Shown: positions 10,227 through 22,470 of the stretch, piece after piece
How the letters are laid out: the number at the start of each line of letters is the position of its first letter
How positions within the stretch are numbered: position 1 is the stretch's first letter
Source: Neurospora intermedia
Lineage: Eukaryota > Ascomycota > Sordariomycetes > Sordariales > Sordariaceae
Assembly: GCA_037102815.1 (NCBI GenBank)
Contig: BTPP01000005.1
Location: 1,488,001 to 1,552,000, forward strand
Reading direction: 5' to 3'
DNA length: 64,000 bases
Made by a program: the position numbers and the translations under genes
The notes under the pieces: generated by a model
Told to the model about the DNA's origin: nothing
The model's input: the letters and a program-made list of their open reading frames with translations, nothing else
Database searches by the model: none

Positions 10227-12581
10227 ATGCCATTACAACCCGGGCGCACCCTCAGTTCCAGGTGGCTGTCCAGAGCCTTCTGTCTCGACCGATGTACCAC
10301 GACCTCGAACGCAGCGGCCAAGCTTCCTCTTTATCTCTGTCCTGCCTTCCGACCAGTCGCGAACATCAGCCAAAGCCCTCGTCGCTCTAACCACGCTATC
10401 CCCTCGATTCAATGTCGAAGACTTCATACTGAACCAAGCCCCGAGGCGCATACCCCGACCGAACCTCTTCACGCCGAGAAAGAGCCAATACGAACCCTCC
10501 CGATTCAGTGTACAGGCTGCGGAGCTCTGTCACAAACGACAGTTCCAGAACAAGCAGGCTACTTTGACCTGTCGCGCAAGGCTGTGAAGGAATATCTGGG
10601 CCTCATCGAACCAGAGAAAAGAAAAGTCATTCGCAGTTCAGATCGGGTCATTGAAGATGTGCTCAAGAACATTGATATGGAAGAACTGGAACGGAGAGGT
10701 GTTGACCTGAAGTCTTTGCTGCCTAGAGACTACCAAGCAAACAAGACGTCTCCCGAACCCGAGGGTCCTCCCCACCCTCCCCTTTGCGATCGCTGCCACG
10801 AATTGATCCATCACCGCAAGGGCAACTCCATCTTCCATCCCGGCATTGACTCTCTCAGAGCCACCATCGAAGAATCGCCATACAAATACAACCATGTGTA
10901 CCACGTTGTTGACGCCGCTGACTTCCCCATGTCCCTGATTCCCAAGCTCGAGCGACTAGTGGGCACCCTACCAATTCGGTCGAGGAACAGAAGAGCAAAG
11001 TCCGAGACATGGCATGCCGGTCGCCAGATAAACTTGAGCTTCATTATCACCAGATCGGATCTGCTTGCGCCCAAGAAGGAGCAGGTGGATAGGCTGAAGC
11101 CATACTTGGTCGAGACATTGCGCCAAGCGCTCGGCAGAATTGGCAATAGGGTCAGACTTGGCAACGTCGTGTGTGTCAGCGCACGTCGGAATTGGTGGAC
11201 AAGGGAACTCAAGGAAGAGATCTTTGAGCATGGCGGTGCCAACTGGATGGTTGGGCGGGTAAACGTAGGCAAGAGCCGGCTCTTCCACGATATCTTCCCT
11301 CAGGGTCGCATGAACTGGCAAGAAAATCAAAAGCTTCCTGTTCTCCCCGCCTTTCGCAATAATAACATCACATACGGCAAGTTGGACGAGGGCGATGATG
11401 CCCTCCTCCCGCCCGCCCAGCCAGAAACTAACTACCCAGCGATGCCCATCGTTTCTGACCTACCAGGTACCACCGCCTCTCCAGTCCGCGTCCCCTTCGG
11501 CAACGGCAAGGGCGAACTAATCGACCTACCCGGTCTATCTCGCGGCGACCTGGAACTTTACATCAAGCCCGAGAAGCGTGCTGATCTCGTCATGAAGATG
11601 CGCGTCGTCCCTGAGCAGGCCGTCCTCAAGCCCGGGCAATCCCTGCTGGTCGGCGGCTTCATCCGCATCACGCCCAAGACCCCAGACGTCACCTTCCTCG
11701 CCTACTCCTTCACGCCCATTGAGGCGCATGTTACGGGAACCGAGAAGGCCGTTGCGGTGCAAGAACTGCAGGAGGATAGGCCCAATGTGGAGAACATTGC
11801 GCTCCCCGAGACAGCCGAGAAGATCAAGCATGCCGGCTCGTTTGCGCTCAAGTACGACGTGACGAAGCAGCGCAGCGGGCCGTTGACGAGGAAGAACGCT
11901 TGCGGGTTCAAGGTTGATAGCCTGCCGTTCCGTGTGCTGTCGATTGACATCCTGATCGAAGGTGTCGGATGGGTGGAGGTTGTCGCGCAGGTCAGGGCCA
12001 AGAGTTTGCAGTACAACCCGTACAGGGACGAGCAGCCTGAGGAGAAAAACGAAGTGGAAGAAGAGGAAACCCCCGAAACTACGAACACGAACGAAACTGT
12101 CAAGAAGGAAGAATACTGGACCGATCCCCTTCCATCTCCTTCCAAATCCGGAAAGTCCTCTTCCGCCTTCCAAGATCCCTTCCGACTAGACCACCTCGAT
12201 CTTTCCGACCCCAACGACGAACCCAAGCCCAAGCCTAAACCCGCGCCTAAGTCGGAAGACGAAGAGGACCCACTGGCCCCGCCCCGTCTCAAGGATGCAG
12301 AAGTAGTAGAAGAGACGGAAGAGGAATATAAGCAGAGGAAAAAGAAGGAAGAGGAGGAAGAAGAAGAAGAAATCAAGCTCAACTGGCCCATCATCGATGT
12401 CTACAGCCCAGAAGGCAAGTTCATCGGGTCTAGACCGCCTATGGGCGCATGGCTGTTGAACGAACCCAAGTCGGATGGCAGAAAGAGGCCGAGGAAGGCT
12501 ATGAAGGGTGTTAAGAAAGAGAAGAAGAGGATGGCTAGGGAGAAGCTTGCTATTGCTGGTGGTAGTGGTGGTGGTCAGTGA
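10227..12581 (+). CDS. gep3: Gep3-like mitochondrial GTPase (genetic interactor of prohibitins 3, YqeH-type)
   Basis: A 784-residue intronless protein of the circularly permuted YqeH/Gep3 GTPase family, which acts in mitochondrial ribosome assembly. The N-terminus is Arg/Ser-rich and fits a matrix targeting peptide. Zinc-binding CxxC pairs are near residues 95-98 and 187-190. The GTPase motifs come in permuted order: a G4-like TRSD near 275-278, a G5-like SAR near 317, then the P-loop GRVNVGKS near 343-350 and the DLPG motif near 432-436. The G4 motif is TRSD rather than the classic NKxD. The last third carries a long acidic and Pro/Lys-rich low-complexity region, with VYSPEGKFIGSRPPMGAWLLN and a basic tail after it. 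The start is the first ATG, 605 bp from mL61. Confidence 0.9.
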   Translation: MPLQPGRTLSSRWLSRAFCLDRCTTTSNAAAKLPLYLCPAFRPVANISQSPRRSNHAIPSIQCRRLHTEPSPEAHTPTEPLHAEKEPIRTLPIQCTGCGALSQTTVPEQAGYFDLSRKAVKEYLGLIEPEKRKVIRSSDRVIEDVLKNIDMEELERRGVDLKSLLPRDYQANKTSPEPEGPPHPPLCDRCHELIHHRKGNSIFHPGIDSLRATIEESPYKYNHVYHVVDAADFPMSLIPKLERLVGTLPIRSRNRRAKSETWHAGRQINLSFIITRSDLLAPKKEQVDRLKPYLVETLRQALGRIGNRVRLGNVVCVSARRNWWTRELKEEIFEHGGANWMVGRVNVGKSRLFHDIFPQGRMNWQENQKLPVLPAFRNNNITYGKLDEGDDALLPPAQPETNYPAMPIVSDLPGTTASPVRVPFGNGKGELIDLPGLSRGDLELYIKPEKRADLVMKMRVVPEQAVLKPGQSLLVGGFIRITPKTPDVTFLAYSFTPIEAHVTGTEKAVAVQELQEDRPNVENIALPETAEKIKHAGSFALKYDVTKQRSGPLTRKNACGFKVDSLPFRVLSIDILIEGVGWVEVVAQVRAKSLQYNPYRDEQPEEKNEVEEEETPETTNTNETVKKEEYWTDPLPSPSKSGKSSSAFQDPFRLDHLDLSDPNDEPKPKPKPAPKSEDEEDPLAPPRLKDAEVVEETEEEYKQRKKKEEEEEEEEIKLNWPIIDVYSPEGKFIGSRPPMGAWLLNEPKSDGRKRPRKAMKGVKKEKKRMAREKLAIAGGSGGGQ

Positions 12582-13040
12582 GTGAGTAGGTAGAGGTGAG
12601 AGAGCAGAACTAGTAGATGGTTGGATGGATTACTAGGTTGTGGGTGTGGATGTATGATAAGATATGGAAGAGAAGGAGCGTGTGTCTTTTTCTGGTTATC
12701 CCCGATCATGAGGTACTCAAACGGCGTTTTACTACGGAATGGATATAGACAAAGAGTAGATGGAATGAGATACCTAGGAACACATCTAAGCTATGCGCAA
12801 TAAATGGATACCAAAAGCATGGCTTTGGCTCTTTCGAGACTCCCTTTCCGTCAGATATGGTGCGACATTGTGGTCCTCAAAGAGTCTTTCAAATCACCTG
12901 CATAGTATACTCTAGTAATCATATTCCTAGACACTTTATTGCGGCCCAACAACATTTGCAAAGGGGGAATAACTTTTGAGTTATTCTGTCGCTACCAACA
13001 CAAAAGAACAACGCTTTCCCAAAACTCAAAGGGGTATCAC
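12582..13040. other. Intergenic region between convergent gep3 and sulfhydrylase genes
   Basis: 3' flanks of two convergent genes. No gene, RNA or repeat is recognisable. Confidence 0.5.
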
Positions 13041-14668
<1,628 letters not shown>

Positions 14669-16199
14669 GGTTGTGATGATGATGATGATGATGCAGCAGA
14701 GTAGTCAGGTCAGAAGTGGCGAGAACTAGAGGTAAGTAGCTCGGAACCTCGGGGCTCTTCGGTTGAAAGGATCAGATATGGGCTCTATGAGAGGAAGGAA
14801 AGAGGACGAAGAGGTGAATGAACGGAAGGGGATTTAAGACGGGACTATTCAGAATCTATCGGGCTTCGGGCAATCCCGTCTTCTTCTGCTCTTTGTCTCG
14901 CCGCATAGCTGGTCCAAAACTGACTCCGGCCGAACAAGCAGAGGTTGAGGTATCTGGTACCTGATCATGCTGTGGCTTCGTCCGATCTTGAGTCTCCGTT
15001 AGCTGATGATCACGCGTTCTGCCCTCATTAATACACGCAAAACGTCGGTTGGGGTTGATGGGCGATCTACAGGTACTGGGTACCTTGAGGGCCCTGAGAT
15101 GTCCAGTATACCTGTGCTGTCCCAATTGGGAAAAGTGTGGGGTTGAGTCTCCAGCAGCTCAAGCACGCAATGCGGGGCAACCAGGCCGATCAAGGGCCTA
15201 TGAACTTTTGACCCAGGTATTCTGAAAATAAACGTTTTGTCTGTTGTTTGTTTTGCTGTCCTGGGTTCAGGAAGAGGTGGAAATATCGTGTGATGTTAAA
15301 GAAGTGATGCTGAGGTTTCATTGTAGGTCGAGAGTTTCCCCTCCCTGAGCTGTGTTAGAGTCCTACCCTACCTCGCCTACTACTATGTAGGAGGTGGAGG
15401 GCAATAACTTCAACCCAGACAACGCTCAGCTGAGACCTGTTCGTCATCTATGGCTCTTATTACGGTAACAAACCTAAACCACGGCTGGATTGAAGAGTGT
15501 CGATCACTTTTTTATCCTAACCGTTGAGGGTTTACCTTATCCTCTAACAGACCTCTGCAAATGTCGTCAAACAAGAACAGACAAACGACAGGAAGCAAGC
15601 CCACATCGTTCCCATTGAGATATTACAAAGAATGGTGAATGTATTTCCTGGATGACTAGGATACATAGGTACTCGTGCGCTTTGCTTCCCGTACGCCGGT
15701 TCTGCGTTCGATCTCGCATGTGGTCATGATGAAGAATTATTTACCGAAAGATCAACAACTTTCAGGTTTGGAAATGCTCTATAGCTTGTGGGCTGGAATA
15801 GTTACCAGAAGTACACTTATTCAGAATTTTGTTGCTGTCAGAACTTTCAGTTGTCAACCAACGACCGCCGTGTTTAAAAGTGCTACCAAACGCTAGTGCC
15901 TTAACCCAGCGCAACAACCGCGCCCGGGTTTCCTGATGTGAATAATACATGAAATGGTTCAGTCCAGCTGAAGAAACCTCGCTCGTGATAGCATTACCTC
16001 ATGACTTCCTTCATAATCCTACATGTCCGGGCACGGCCTTAGACGGGAATGAGGGCTTCTTCCGCCCCTCTCCGATCCCAAGCACCAACGACCTTCTTCT
16101 TTACCATCTCCATTGAGGGTGTAGCTCTATGTCGTCTTGTCTGTTTCTTCAGCTCCTCCTTCTTATGCTCATGCAACTTAGCCACAACCACCAACGTCT
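14669..16199. other. Intergenic region, sulfhydrylase promoter side
   Basis: About 1.5 kb without a supportable gene. Just upstream of the sulfhydrylase start is a short (GAT)n microsatellite (about 14674-14693). Small ORFs have no domains. Confidence 0.45.
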
Positions 16200-16880
16200 T
16201 CAAGCCAGCGACACCTGGGAATACCCCCCCTCCTTCTTCGCCATCATGGCCGTTGGCAGCGGCATAGGGTGCTTGGCTGACATCCCCACCATCGACCCCC
16301 TGGAAGGAGACCGATGATGACTTCCACTTCCGCTCCGTCTGTGCCTCAGGAAACCGACGTGGTTCCTGAACCCCTCGAAGCCCCCCGACCTGATGGCGTC
16401 CCTGGCCAGCAGGGCCACGGTGACGATCCAGCTGACGAATAAGCAAGCACCTATCCCGACGTCCGCTCTTGCAGCGCCGCAAACACTCCCGCGGCAGAAG
16501 AGCAGCTTGCTGAGGAAAACGGAAAGGGAGGCGAAGCCGGCCAACCAAAATAACAGATTGGTGATCTCGAGCGAGAGAACGGCGTAGGGATTAGCGGTCT
16601 TTGGGAAGAGCTTGCTAACGAGGCCGAGATAGAAAACCGAGAGCAGGGAGTAGACGCCGCAGAAGAGGAGAAAACTGATTGGCGAAGGGGGGAGGTAGGC
16701 CGTGTTGGTATTGTACCAATGTGCGACTGGAGGAAGGAAGTACTTGTTAGCTTTGACTCCTGATTGCTTTTCCATCAGTTGATTGATGGTGCTGAACTTA
16801 CCGAAGCCTGAAAGGCCTATGATGACTATAGAGAAGGTTGCCTGAAAGACTCTGATAGGAAGAAGGATGCTGAAGCCCAT
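16200..16880 (-). CDS. MARVEL-domain integral membrane protein (Nce102-like)
   Basis: A single-exon frame of 226 residues. Four hydrophobic segments can be seen: about 5-25 (LLPIRVFQATFSIVIIGLSGF), 66-88, 98-124 and 140-160. This arrangement and the opening are typical of fungal MARVEL proteins, which sit in plasma-membrane microdomains (eisosomes) or vesicles. The remaining C-terminal part is hydrophilic, rich in Arg, Gly, Ser and His, and cytosolic by the even number of segments. The exact subfamily is not determined. A short 3' intron cannot be excluded, but the frame ends normally at 16200-16202. Confidence 0.75.
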   Translation of the reverse strand: MGFSILLPIRVFQATFSIVIIGLSGFGKFSTINQLMEKQSGVKANKYFLPPVAHWYNTNTAYLPPSPISFLLFCGVYSLLSVFYLGLVSKLFPKTANPYAVLSLEITNLLFWLAGFASLSVFLSKLLFCRGSVCGAARADVGIGACLFVSWIVTVALLARDAIRSGGFEGFRNHVGFLRHRRSGSGSHHRSPSRGSMVGMSAKHPMPLPTAMMAKKEGGYSQVSLA

Positions 16881-19540
16881 TATGAGATGTTTTGTTTTCT
16901 CTTCCCTTTTCCTTTTCTTTTGTCTGGCTTTCTAATACTGACTCGCGGGGCAGATATGGTGATGGAGGTCAAGAAAATGCACCAGGCAAAATGAAGTTGT
17001 AGCAAAGAAAAAAAAAGCTCCAGGCAAAGGGTATCACGAATAGAGAAGATCAGACCTGCTGTAAAGAATGAGGCAGAAGAGAGATAGAAAGGGATAAATA
17101 AACAGAGAAAAAGGTTACAGATCAACACAAGGGCAAGAAAAGAAGCTTTGGGAGCCCATTCAGCTCAAGATCGCTTATCGAGGCCCAGGCTATTCTTTTC
17201 CCCCTACGCGGTTTCATTAACGAGATCTTCTGGATCATTGCCCAGTAATCGCCCGGCTGAATCGATCTTGAAATCTCGAATACTACCTGACCAAACTTTG
17301 GTCACATATAAATGAAGCCATCATGAAACATGGTTCCTACACTACAGGTGAGCTCCGTGTTGTAGCGCTGAGGTCGCGCCCAGGTGGCCCTGAGCCAATG
17401 GCAACACCCTGTAAGGCCCCTGAACATCCAAAAGGGGAAGGGGAATAGAGTTCTTCACATACCGCCAGTATGATCGCCATTGCCAAGGCAACGAGAGACA
17501 TAGGCCCGGCTTAGTCCACGAAGCTCACTTTATCCTCCTTTCCCCCCTTTCTTTATTGACTTCTGGAAAGTCGCTTGCGGAAGTGCTTGTGCAGTCGCGA
17601 CTTGGCAGGACAAGAGCTTCGTTCTTTTGAGTGGACGATAATGTGTGTCAGCCATGAATCGTGTCAGAAGTGACCCTGCGACAGGAGAGGGAAAACAAAA
17701 AACAGAAAAAAAAAAGGGAGGTGAACCCGTCCGTGCGGGCCGCGTAACAAAGACAAATGGTGAAGAAATTCCTTTCCATGGTCGATAGAGGTAAGTCATT
17801 ATTGCCATGACATTCTCGGATCCATGTATAAATAGATGTGGCCGCTGTCAAACGATGGAAATATTTTGCTTCTGTTGGAGTCGACTTAATCGAAGCCGCC
17901 TTCCAGGATGGAATTTTTTCTTCTTTTAATTCTTTCTGATTCTTATTTTGAAAAGGGGGGATCTCCATTAGAGGTACCATCAGCTCGGAGTTATGACTGT
18001 CGAGACCACATGACAAGTCTGTCTGTCCGGCATCAGGCTTCTATATGTGTAACATGATCCTCTCTCTCTCTTCCTATATTGAATACGACGAACGGACGAA
18101 CTCGCACTCCAATCTTTTGGCAACAAAGTTCACGGATCCATCCCCACAAAATGCCAAGAGAACACCCCCGTGTTTGATCAGGGTTCCTCCATCAGGGAAT
18201 GGAAAGACTTGGGGAAGAACCCCGCTCGACAAGAGCTTCCCCAGAACAAATTCGCTGGATTCCAACCCATGTGACAGGCCGTTACAAATGATACGGAATG
18301 GCTGTCAATGAACCGCAGAGCATCACAGGCAGAAAGCACACAGCACAGGTTGAAAGGTTACCGTGATAAACCTGTACGTGTGATGATGGTGATGATAATG
18401 ATGTTGATGATGATCATAGCCGTCTGCATGCACACCGCAGGCACTTATCGGGCGGATCGGACGGGTTTGGCAGAGTCCCGCGTCCCAAGACTCATTCGGA
18501 CTCCAGACGACAGACAGCGAAGCGCATGAAATGGCATTGCTGGATGAAATGGTGGATGATGATTGGCTGGAGTGCTTCTATTGCATGTCCATCGTTAACG
18601 TGGAGAGAACGGCACTAAAAGGAAGCCCATTCGGCTGCCGCCACTGGTCCACCTGACCCCGGCGGGTCTAATGAGCCTCGGCTTGTTTTTAGTGTGGAGG
18701 GTCCCCGATCGTCATGGCCAGCGGGCACTTTTCATTGTTTCCCACTCCTCACATCATTGGATCACCGGCATGTCTACACCACCATGGCCAGATACAGAGT
18801 ACCATAGTGTAGGTACATTTGTATCTCTGCCTGTCAGTGTTTAGCTCTACTCAAGATCCTCATGACAAGTATAAGAACTAAGTAAGTAAGTGGTAAACCA
18901 GAACAAGATCTCAAGATGGGACTGCCACTTCTTCTCCTGGTGAGACTCTACTTATCCAATGGATCCGTGGTTGGACATAAGATCCCGATTGGACTTCGGA
19001 ACGGCATGCATCATCCCTGGGCTTCCAAAAACTCCAAAAGAGCCGCGGCACTTTTCAAAGTCGAGACGAAGTACCTTTCGCCAAAGTCTCCAGACAACCA
19101 ATCCCAAGTAACCAAAGATTGACCACGGACCGGCCCCCAGACTAAGCATCAGACTGGATCGGACTCCGCTCTTCGTCACACTCGGCTCAGGACCACCTTG
19201 GCTCCATTGAATGTTCGAAAAGGGGAACGCCTTCCACCTAGCCGTCCATCGTTGCTTCTTTGATGTTGCGACGTTTCTCTAGTCCTCTTCTCTTCCTCAA
19301 GTGTTTCTCTCCAGCAGCACCATACCCTCCAGCTCGAGCAGACAACCGTGACCTTCTTTTTGCGCCCGTCAACCCCCTTTGTTACCTTTCCAAGTGTCGG
19401 TGACGGTGTTGGCGATAACCTCAGTACGCCCTCAGGTTCCTTCTTTAACCCGGTTGCGCCTCTTGCGATACGTATTATTTCCTTCCTTGGCCGGCACAGT
19501 ACTACTACGCGACCCAGTCAGTCCACTTCTGTAATCAACC
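16881..19540. other. Gene-poor intergenic region
   Basis: About 2.7 kb with only short ORFs (the longest about 120 codons) and no domain, splice-consistent extension or repeat that I recognise. It includes a (GAT/GATGAT)-rich patch near 18385-18420. It serves as upstream sequence for the MARVEL gene on the left and the acyl-CoA synthetase on the right. Confidence 0.4.
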
Positions 19541-21806
19541 ATGGCGCCCACACAAGATACCGCGGCTTATATCAAGTCGATCGCAGAACCACCACCTCCT
19601 GGGACTCCCTACGCCCTGCCTGTTCCCGGAACACAGCGACCGAACCGTACGGCAGTTTATCGTCATTGGAAGTTCGTCAACAGCCCTCTCCTCGAGACCC
19701 TCGACCCGGCTCACCAGACGGTTCACGATCTCTTTGAGGCCTCAGTTGAGAAGGTGCCCAACAAGAAGTGCCTGGGATGGCGCCCATGGAACGCTGCCAC
19801 CAAGACCTACGAGCCCAAGTATGTTTGGATCACTTACAGGGAGGTTGCTGAGCGGAGGAAGAACTTTGGCGCCGGCATTGTCGCCATCCACAAGTCCATC
19901 GGCTTCACCGAGGAGAAGTATGGCGTTGGTTTGTGGGCGCAGAACCGTCCCGAGTGGCAGATCACTGGCAAGTACTTGGACACAATGCGCCGTGCACGTG
20001 CATGATGCACGAGGTAGTATGCTAACAGCATCACAGAGCTTGCGCTCCTCTCCCAGTCCCTGTTCCCCATCTCTCTTTACGAGACTCTTGGTCCCGAGAC
20101 CACCGAGTACATCATCAACCACAGTGGCCTTACTGCCATTGCATGCTCTGTGCCCCATATCCCGACCCTCCTCAAGGTCGCGCCGCGTTGCCCAACCTTG
20201 AAGCTCATTATCTCCCTGGATCCTCTGGATGCTGGCGAGCCTGCTGGCCACACTAAGCGCGAGCTGCTCAATGCCGCCGCTGCCAATGTGGGCATCAAGA
20301 TCTTCTCCATCGATGAGGTTGAGGCGCTGGGTGTCAAGTCGGGCCTCTCTATGAAGCCTCCCAAGCGTGAGGATGTTCTGACCATCAACTACACCTCGGG
20401 CACCACTGGCGACCCGAAGGGTGTCCTGATCACCCATGCTCAAGGTGTGGCTGGTATTACTGCTGCCCGCTCGATGCAGAGCATCCTCTCCTCCGATATC
20501 CACATCTCTTACCTTCCCCTGGCGCACATTTACGGTCGCATGGCCGACCAGACCGCTTTGGCCGAGGGCGCTAGCATCGGTTACTTCCATGGCGACATCG
20601 CCGGCCTGGTCGAGGACATGAAGATCCTGCGCCCGACCGGCCTCATGTCCGTCCCGCGTCTGTACAACCGCATCAGCAGCGCTGTGCAGGCCGCCACGAT
20701 CGACGCCGACGGCTTCAAGGGCACCCTGTCCCGCTACGTTGTGGAGGCCAAGAAGCAGAGCATGGCCCTGCCCACCGGCAAGGCCACCAACAAGCACTTC
20801 CTGTATGACCGCATCTGGACCAAGAAGGTTCTCAAGGGCGTGGGCCTCGACCGCGCCCGCACCATGGTCAGCGGTTCCGCCCAGCTCGACCCTGAGGTGC
20901 ACCAGTTCCTCCGCGCCGCCTTTGGCAACGATTTCATCCAAGGCTTCGGCATGACCGAGTCGTACGCCACGGGCACCGCCCAGGTTCCCGGCGACTTCTC
21001 CACCGGCAACATTGGCCCCCCTTGCCCCTGTGTCGAGCTCTGCATCGAGTCCGTGCCAGACTACGACTACACTGTCGACGACAAGCCGCACCCCCGCGGC
21101 GAGCTGCTCATGCGCGGTCCCATCATGTTCAAGGAGTATTACAAGAACCCGGAAGAAACCGCCAAGGTGGTTGAAGCGGACGGCTGGTTCCACACGGGCG
21201 ACATCGTCGAGGTCGACAGCATGGGCCGGTTCAAGATCATCGACCGCAAGAAGAACGTGCTCAAGCTGTCGCAGGGCGAGTACATCTCGCCCGAGCGTAT
21301 CGAGAACGTATACATGGCCAGCACCAACCTGATTGCCATGGCGTTTGTGCACGGCGATCCCAAGGAGTCCAACCTGGTGGCCATCTTTGGCATCGACCCC
21401 GTCACCTTCGCGCCCTATGCCAGCAGGATACTCAAGAAGAACATTGCTCCTGAAAACCTTGAAGAGCTGAAGCAGTCCGCCAACGACCCCCGTGTCAAGA
21501 CGGCTTTCCTCAAACTGCTGGATGACATTGGCAAGAAGCACAAGTTCAACAGCTACGAGAAGGCCAAGAATGTTTATTTGGATATTGAGCCGTTTACGAT
21601 TGAGAATGAGCTTTTGACGCCAACGTAAGTCCTGATTCTGGTCATCCTACTACAACACCATGCGTGAAGAACTCCGGCAGGATACTAACATTCACAAACA
21701 CAGTCTCAAACTCAAGCGTCCCCAGGCCGCCAGGAAGTTCAGGGCCGAGATCGACCGCATGTACGAGGAGATCAACGCTGCTGCCCAGACCAAGGCCAAG
21801 CTATAG
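19541..21806 (+). CDS. Long-chain acyl-CoA synthetase with peroxisomal C-terminus (Faa2-like)
   Basis: Activates fatty acids to acyl-CoA through an acyl-adenylate. Three exons (19541-19967, 20037-21624, 21704-21806) give 705 residues. Motifs: the AMP/ATP-binding YTSGTTGDPKG near residues 261-271, GFGMTES, DGWFHTGDI, and the fatty-acid signature DRKKNVLKLSQGEYI near 544. The protein ends Ala-Lys-Leu, a type-1 peroxisomal targeting signal, so the substrate pool is probably peroxisomal fatty acid for beta-oxidation. Intron 1 has a GC donor (GCAAGT): using it joins WQIT to ELALLSQSLF as in relatives, whereas the nearby GT donor inserts three or more residues or breaks the frame. The start is the first in-frame ATG. 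Confidence 0.93.
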
Positions 21807-22470
21807 AGAGGGAGTTGGGAAGGCCAAGGATGTGCTGTCGTTGTCATATTCAGCGTTGTTGGAGTTTTATGTGCATGAATCTAACTGCCTTTTGATCTGA
21901 GCTGGACACTTATCGTTTCCACTTTGCTTGTTGGTGTTGGTGCTGATGCTGGTTCTGGTGCTTAGCTGAGGTGCTGTTTTGATATATTGACATGTCGTTG
22001 ACTCTCATCCCTTTTGTGTATGAATCAAAAAGTACTATGGTTGGTTCAATCATAACCATTCGATGATGCTTTATGTCGGCTCCACGATGATAAATACTAC
22101 TAGGCATTTGTTGCCCTTCGTGGTGGTAGGCTCTCTACCTACCCAGTGTAGAAATGTCCCAGAGCGTGTCACTCGCAGCGCCAATCAAAACCCCTGCACG
22201 GTCCCTTCAGAGCCGCACCCGCCATTTCGTCACAGCTACTTGTACCTCTAAGAGCTTCCCCCAAGCCCGAAACTCCGCCCAAACGTCCCGTCGCTTTCGT
22301 GCTTCCCCGACCGCGATCTCTACCATACAACCTACGTCAAGCATCCGGCGCGCATCACCACTTTTCCTCCATCTTGTCGTGGTCGCACTCATTGTCGTCT
22401 TGATTCTCTCGAGTATGCAGAGCCGGTAAACAACCAAATTCGACAACTCGATAATCGGCCCAACTCCAAC
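21807..22470. other. Intergenic region between acyl-CoA synthetase and EMC7
   Basis: Two tandem genes with a 664-bp gap. It contains a 91-codon ORF (22154-22429) that ends 41 nt before the EMC7 start and is listed separately. Confidence 0.5.
22154..22429 (+). CDS. Small ORF with C-terminal membrane segment, upstream of EMC7 (uncertain)
   Basis: I recognise no family. The 91-residue product would have an Arg/Ser/Thr-rich N-terminal part without acidic residues, like a mitochondrial presequence, and a hydrophobic C-terminal segment (about residues 69-86, PLFLHLVVVALIVVLIL) followed by five residues, like a tail anchor. It lies on the same strand as EMC7 and stops 41 nt before its ATG, so it may be an upstream ORF in the EMC7 leader, a separate small gene, or chance. 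Coding status is unproven. Confidence 0.25.
   Translation: MSQSVSLAAPIKTPARSLQSRTRHFVTATCTSKSFPQARNSAQTSRRFRASPTAISTIQPTSSIRRASPLFLHLVVVALIVVLILSSMQSR

Noticed and set aside
11535-12394. Two overlapping minus-strand ORFs opposite gep3
   Set aside because: Ser-rich translation of the acidic low-complexity region on the opposite strand.
19742-21541. 599-codon minus-strand ORF opposite the acyl-CoA synthetase gene
   Set aside because: It is the antisense shadow of a GC3-biased real exon; the product is Val/Gly/Leu-rich without domains.
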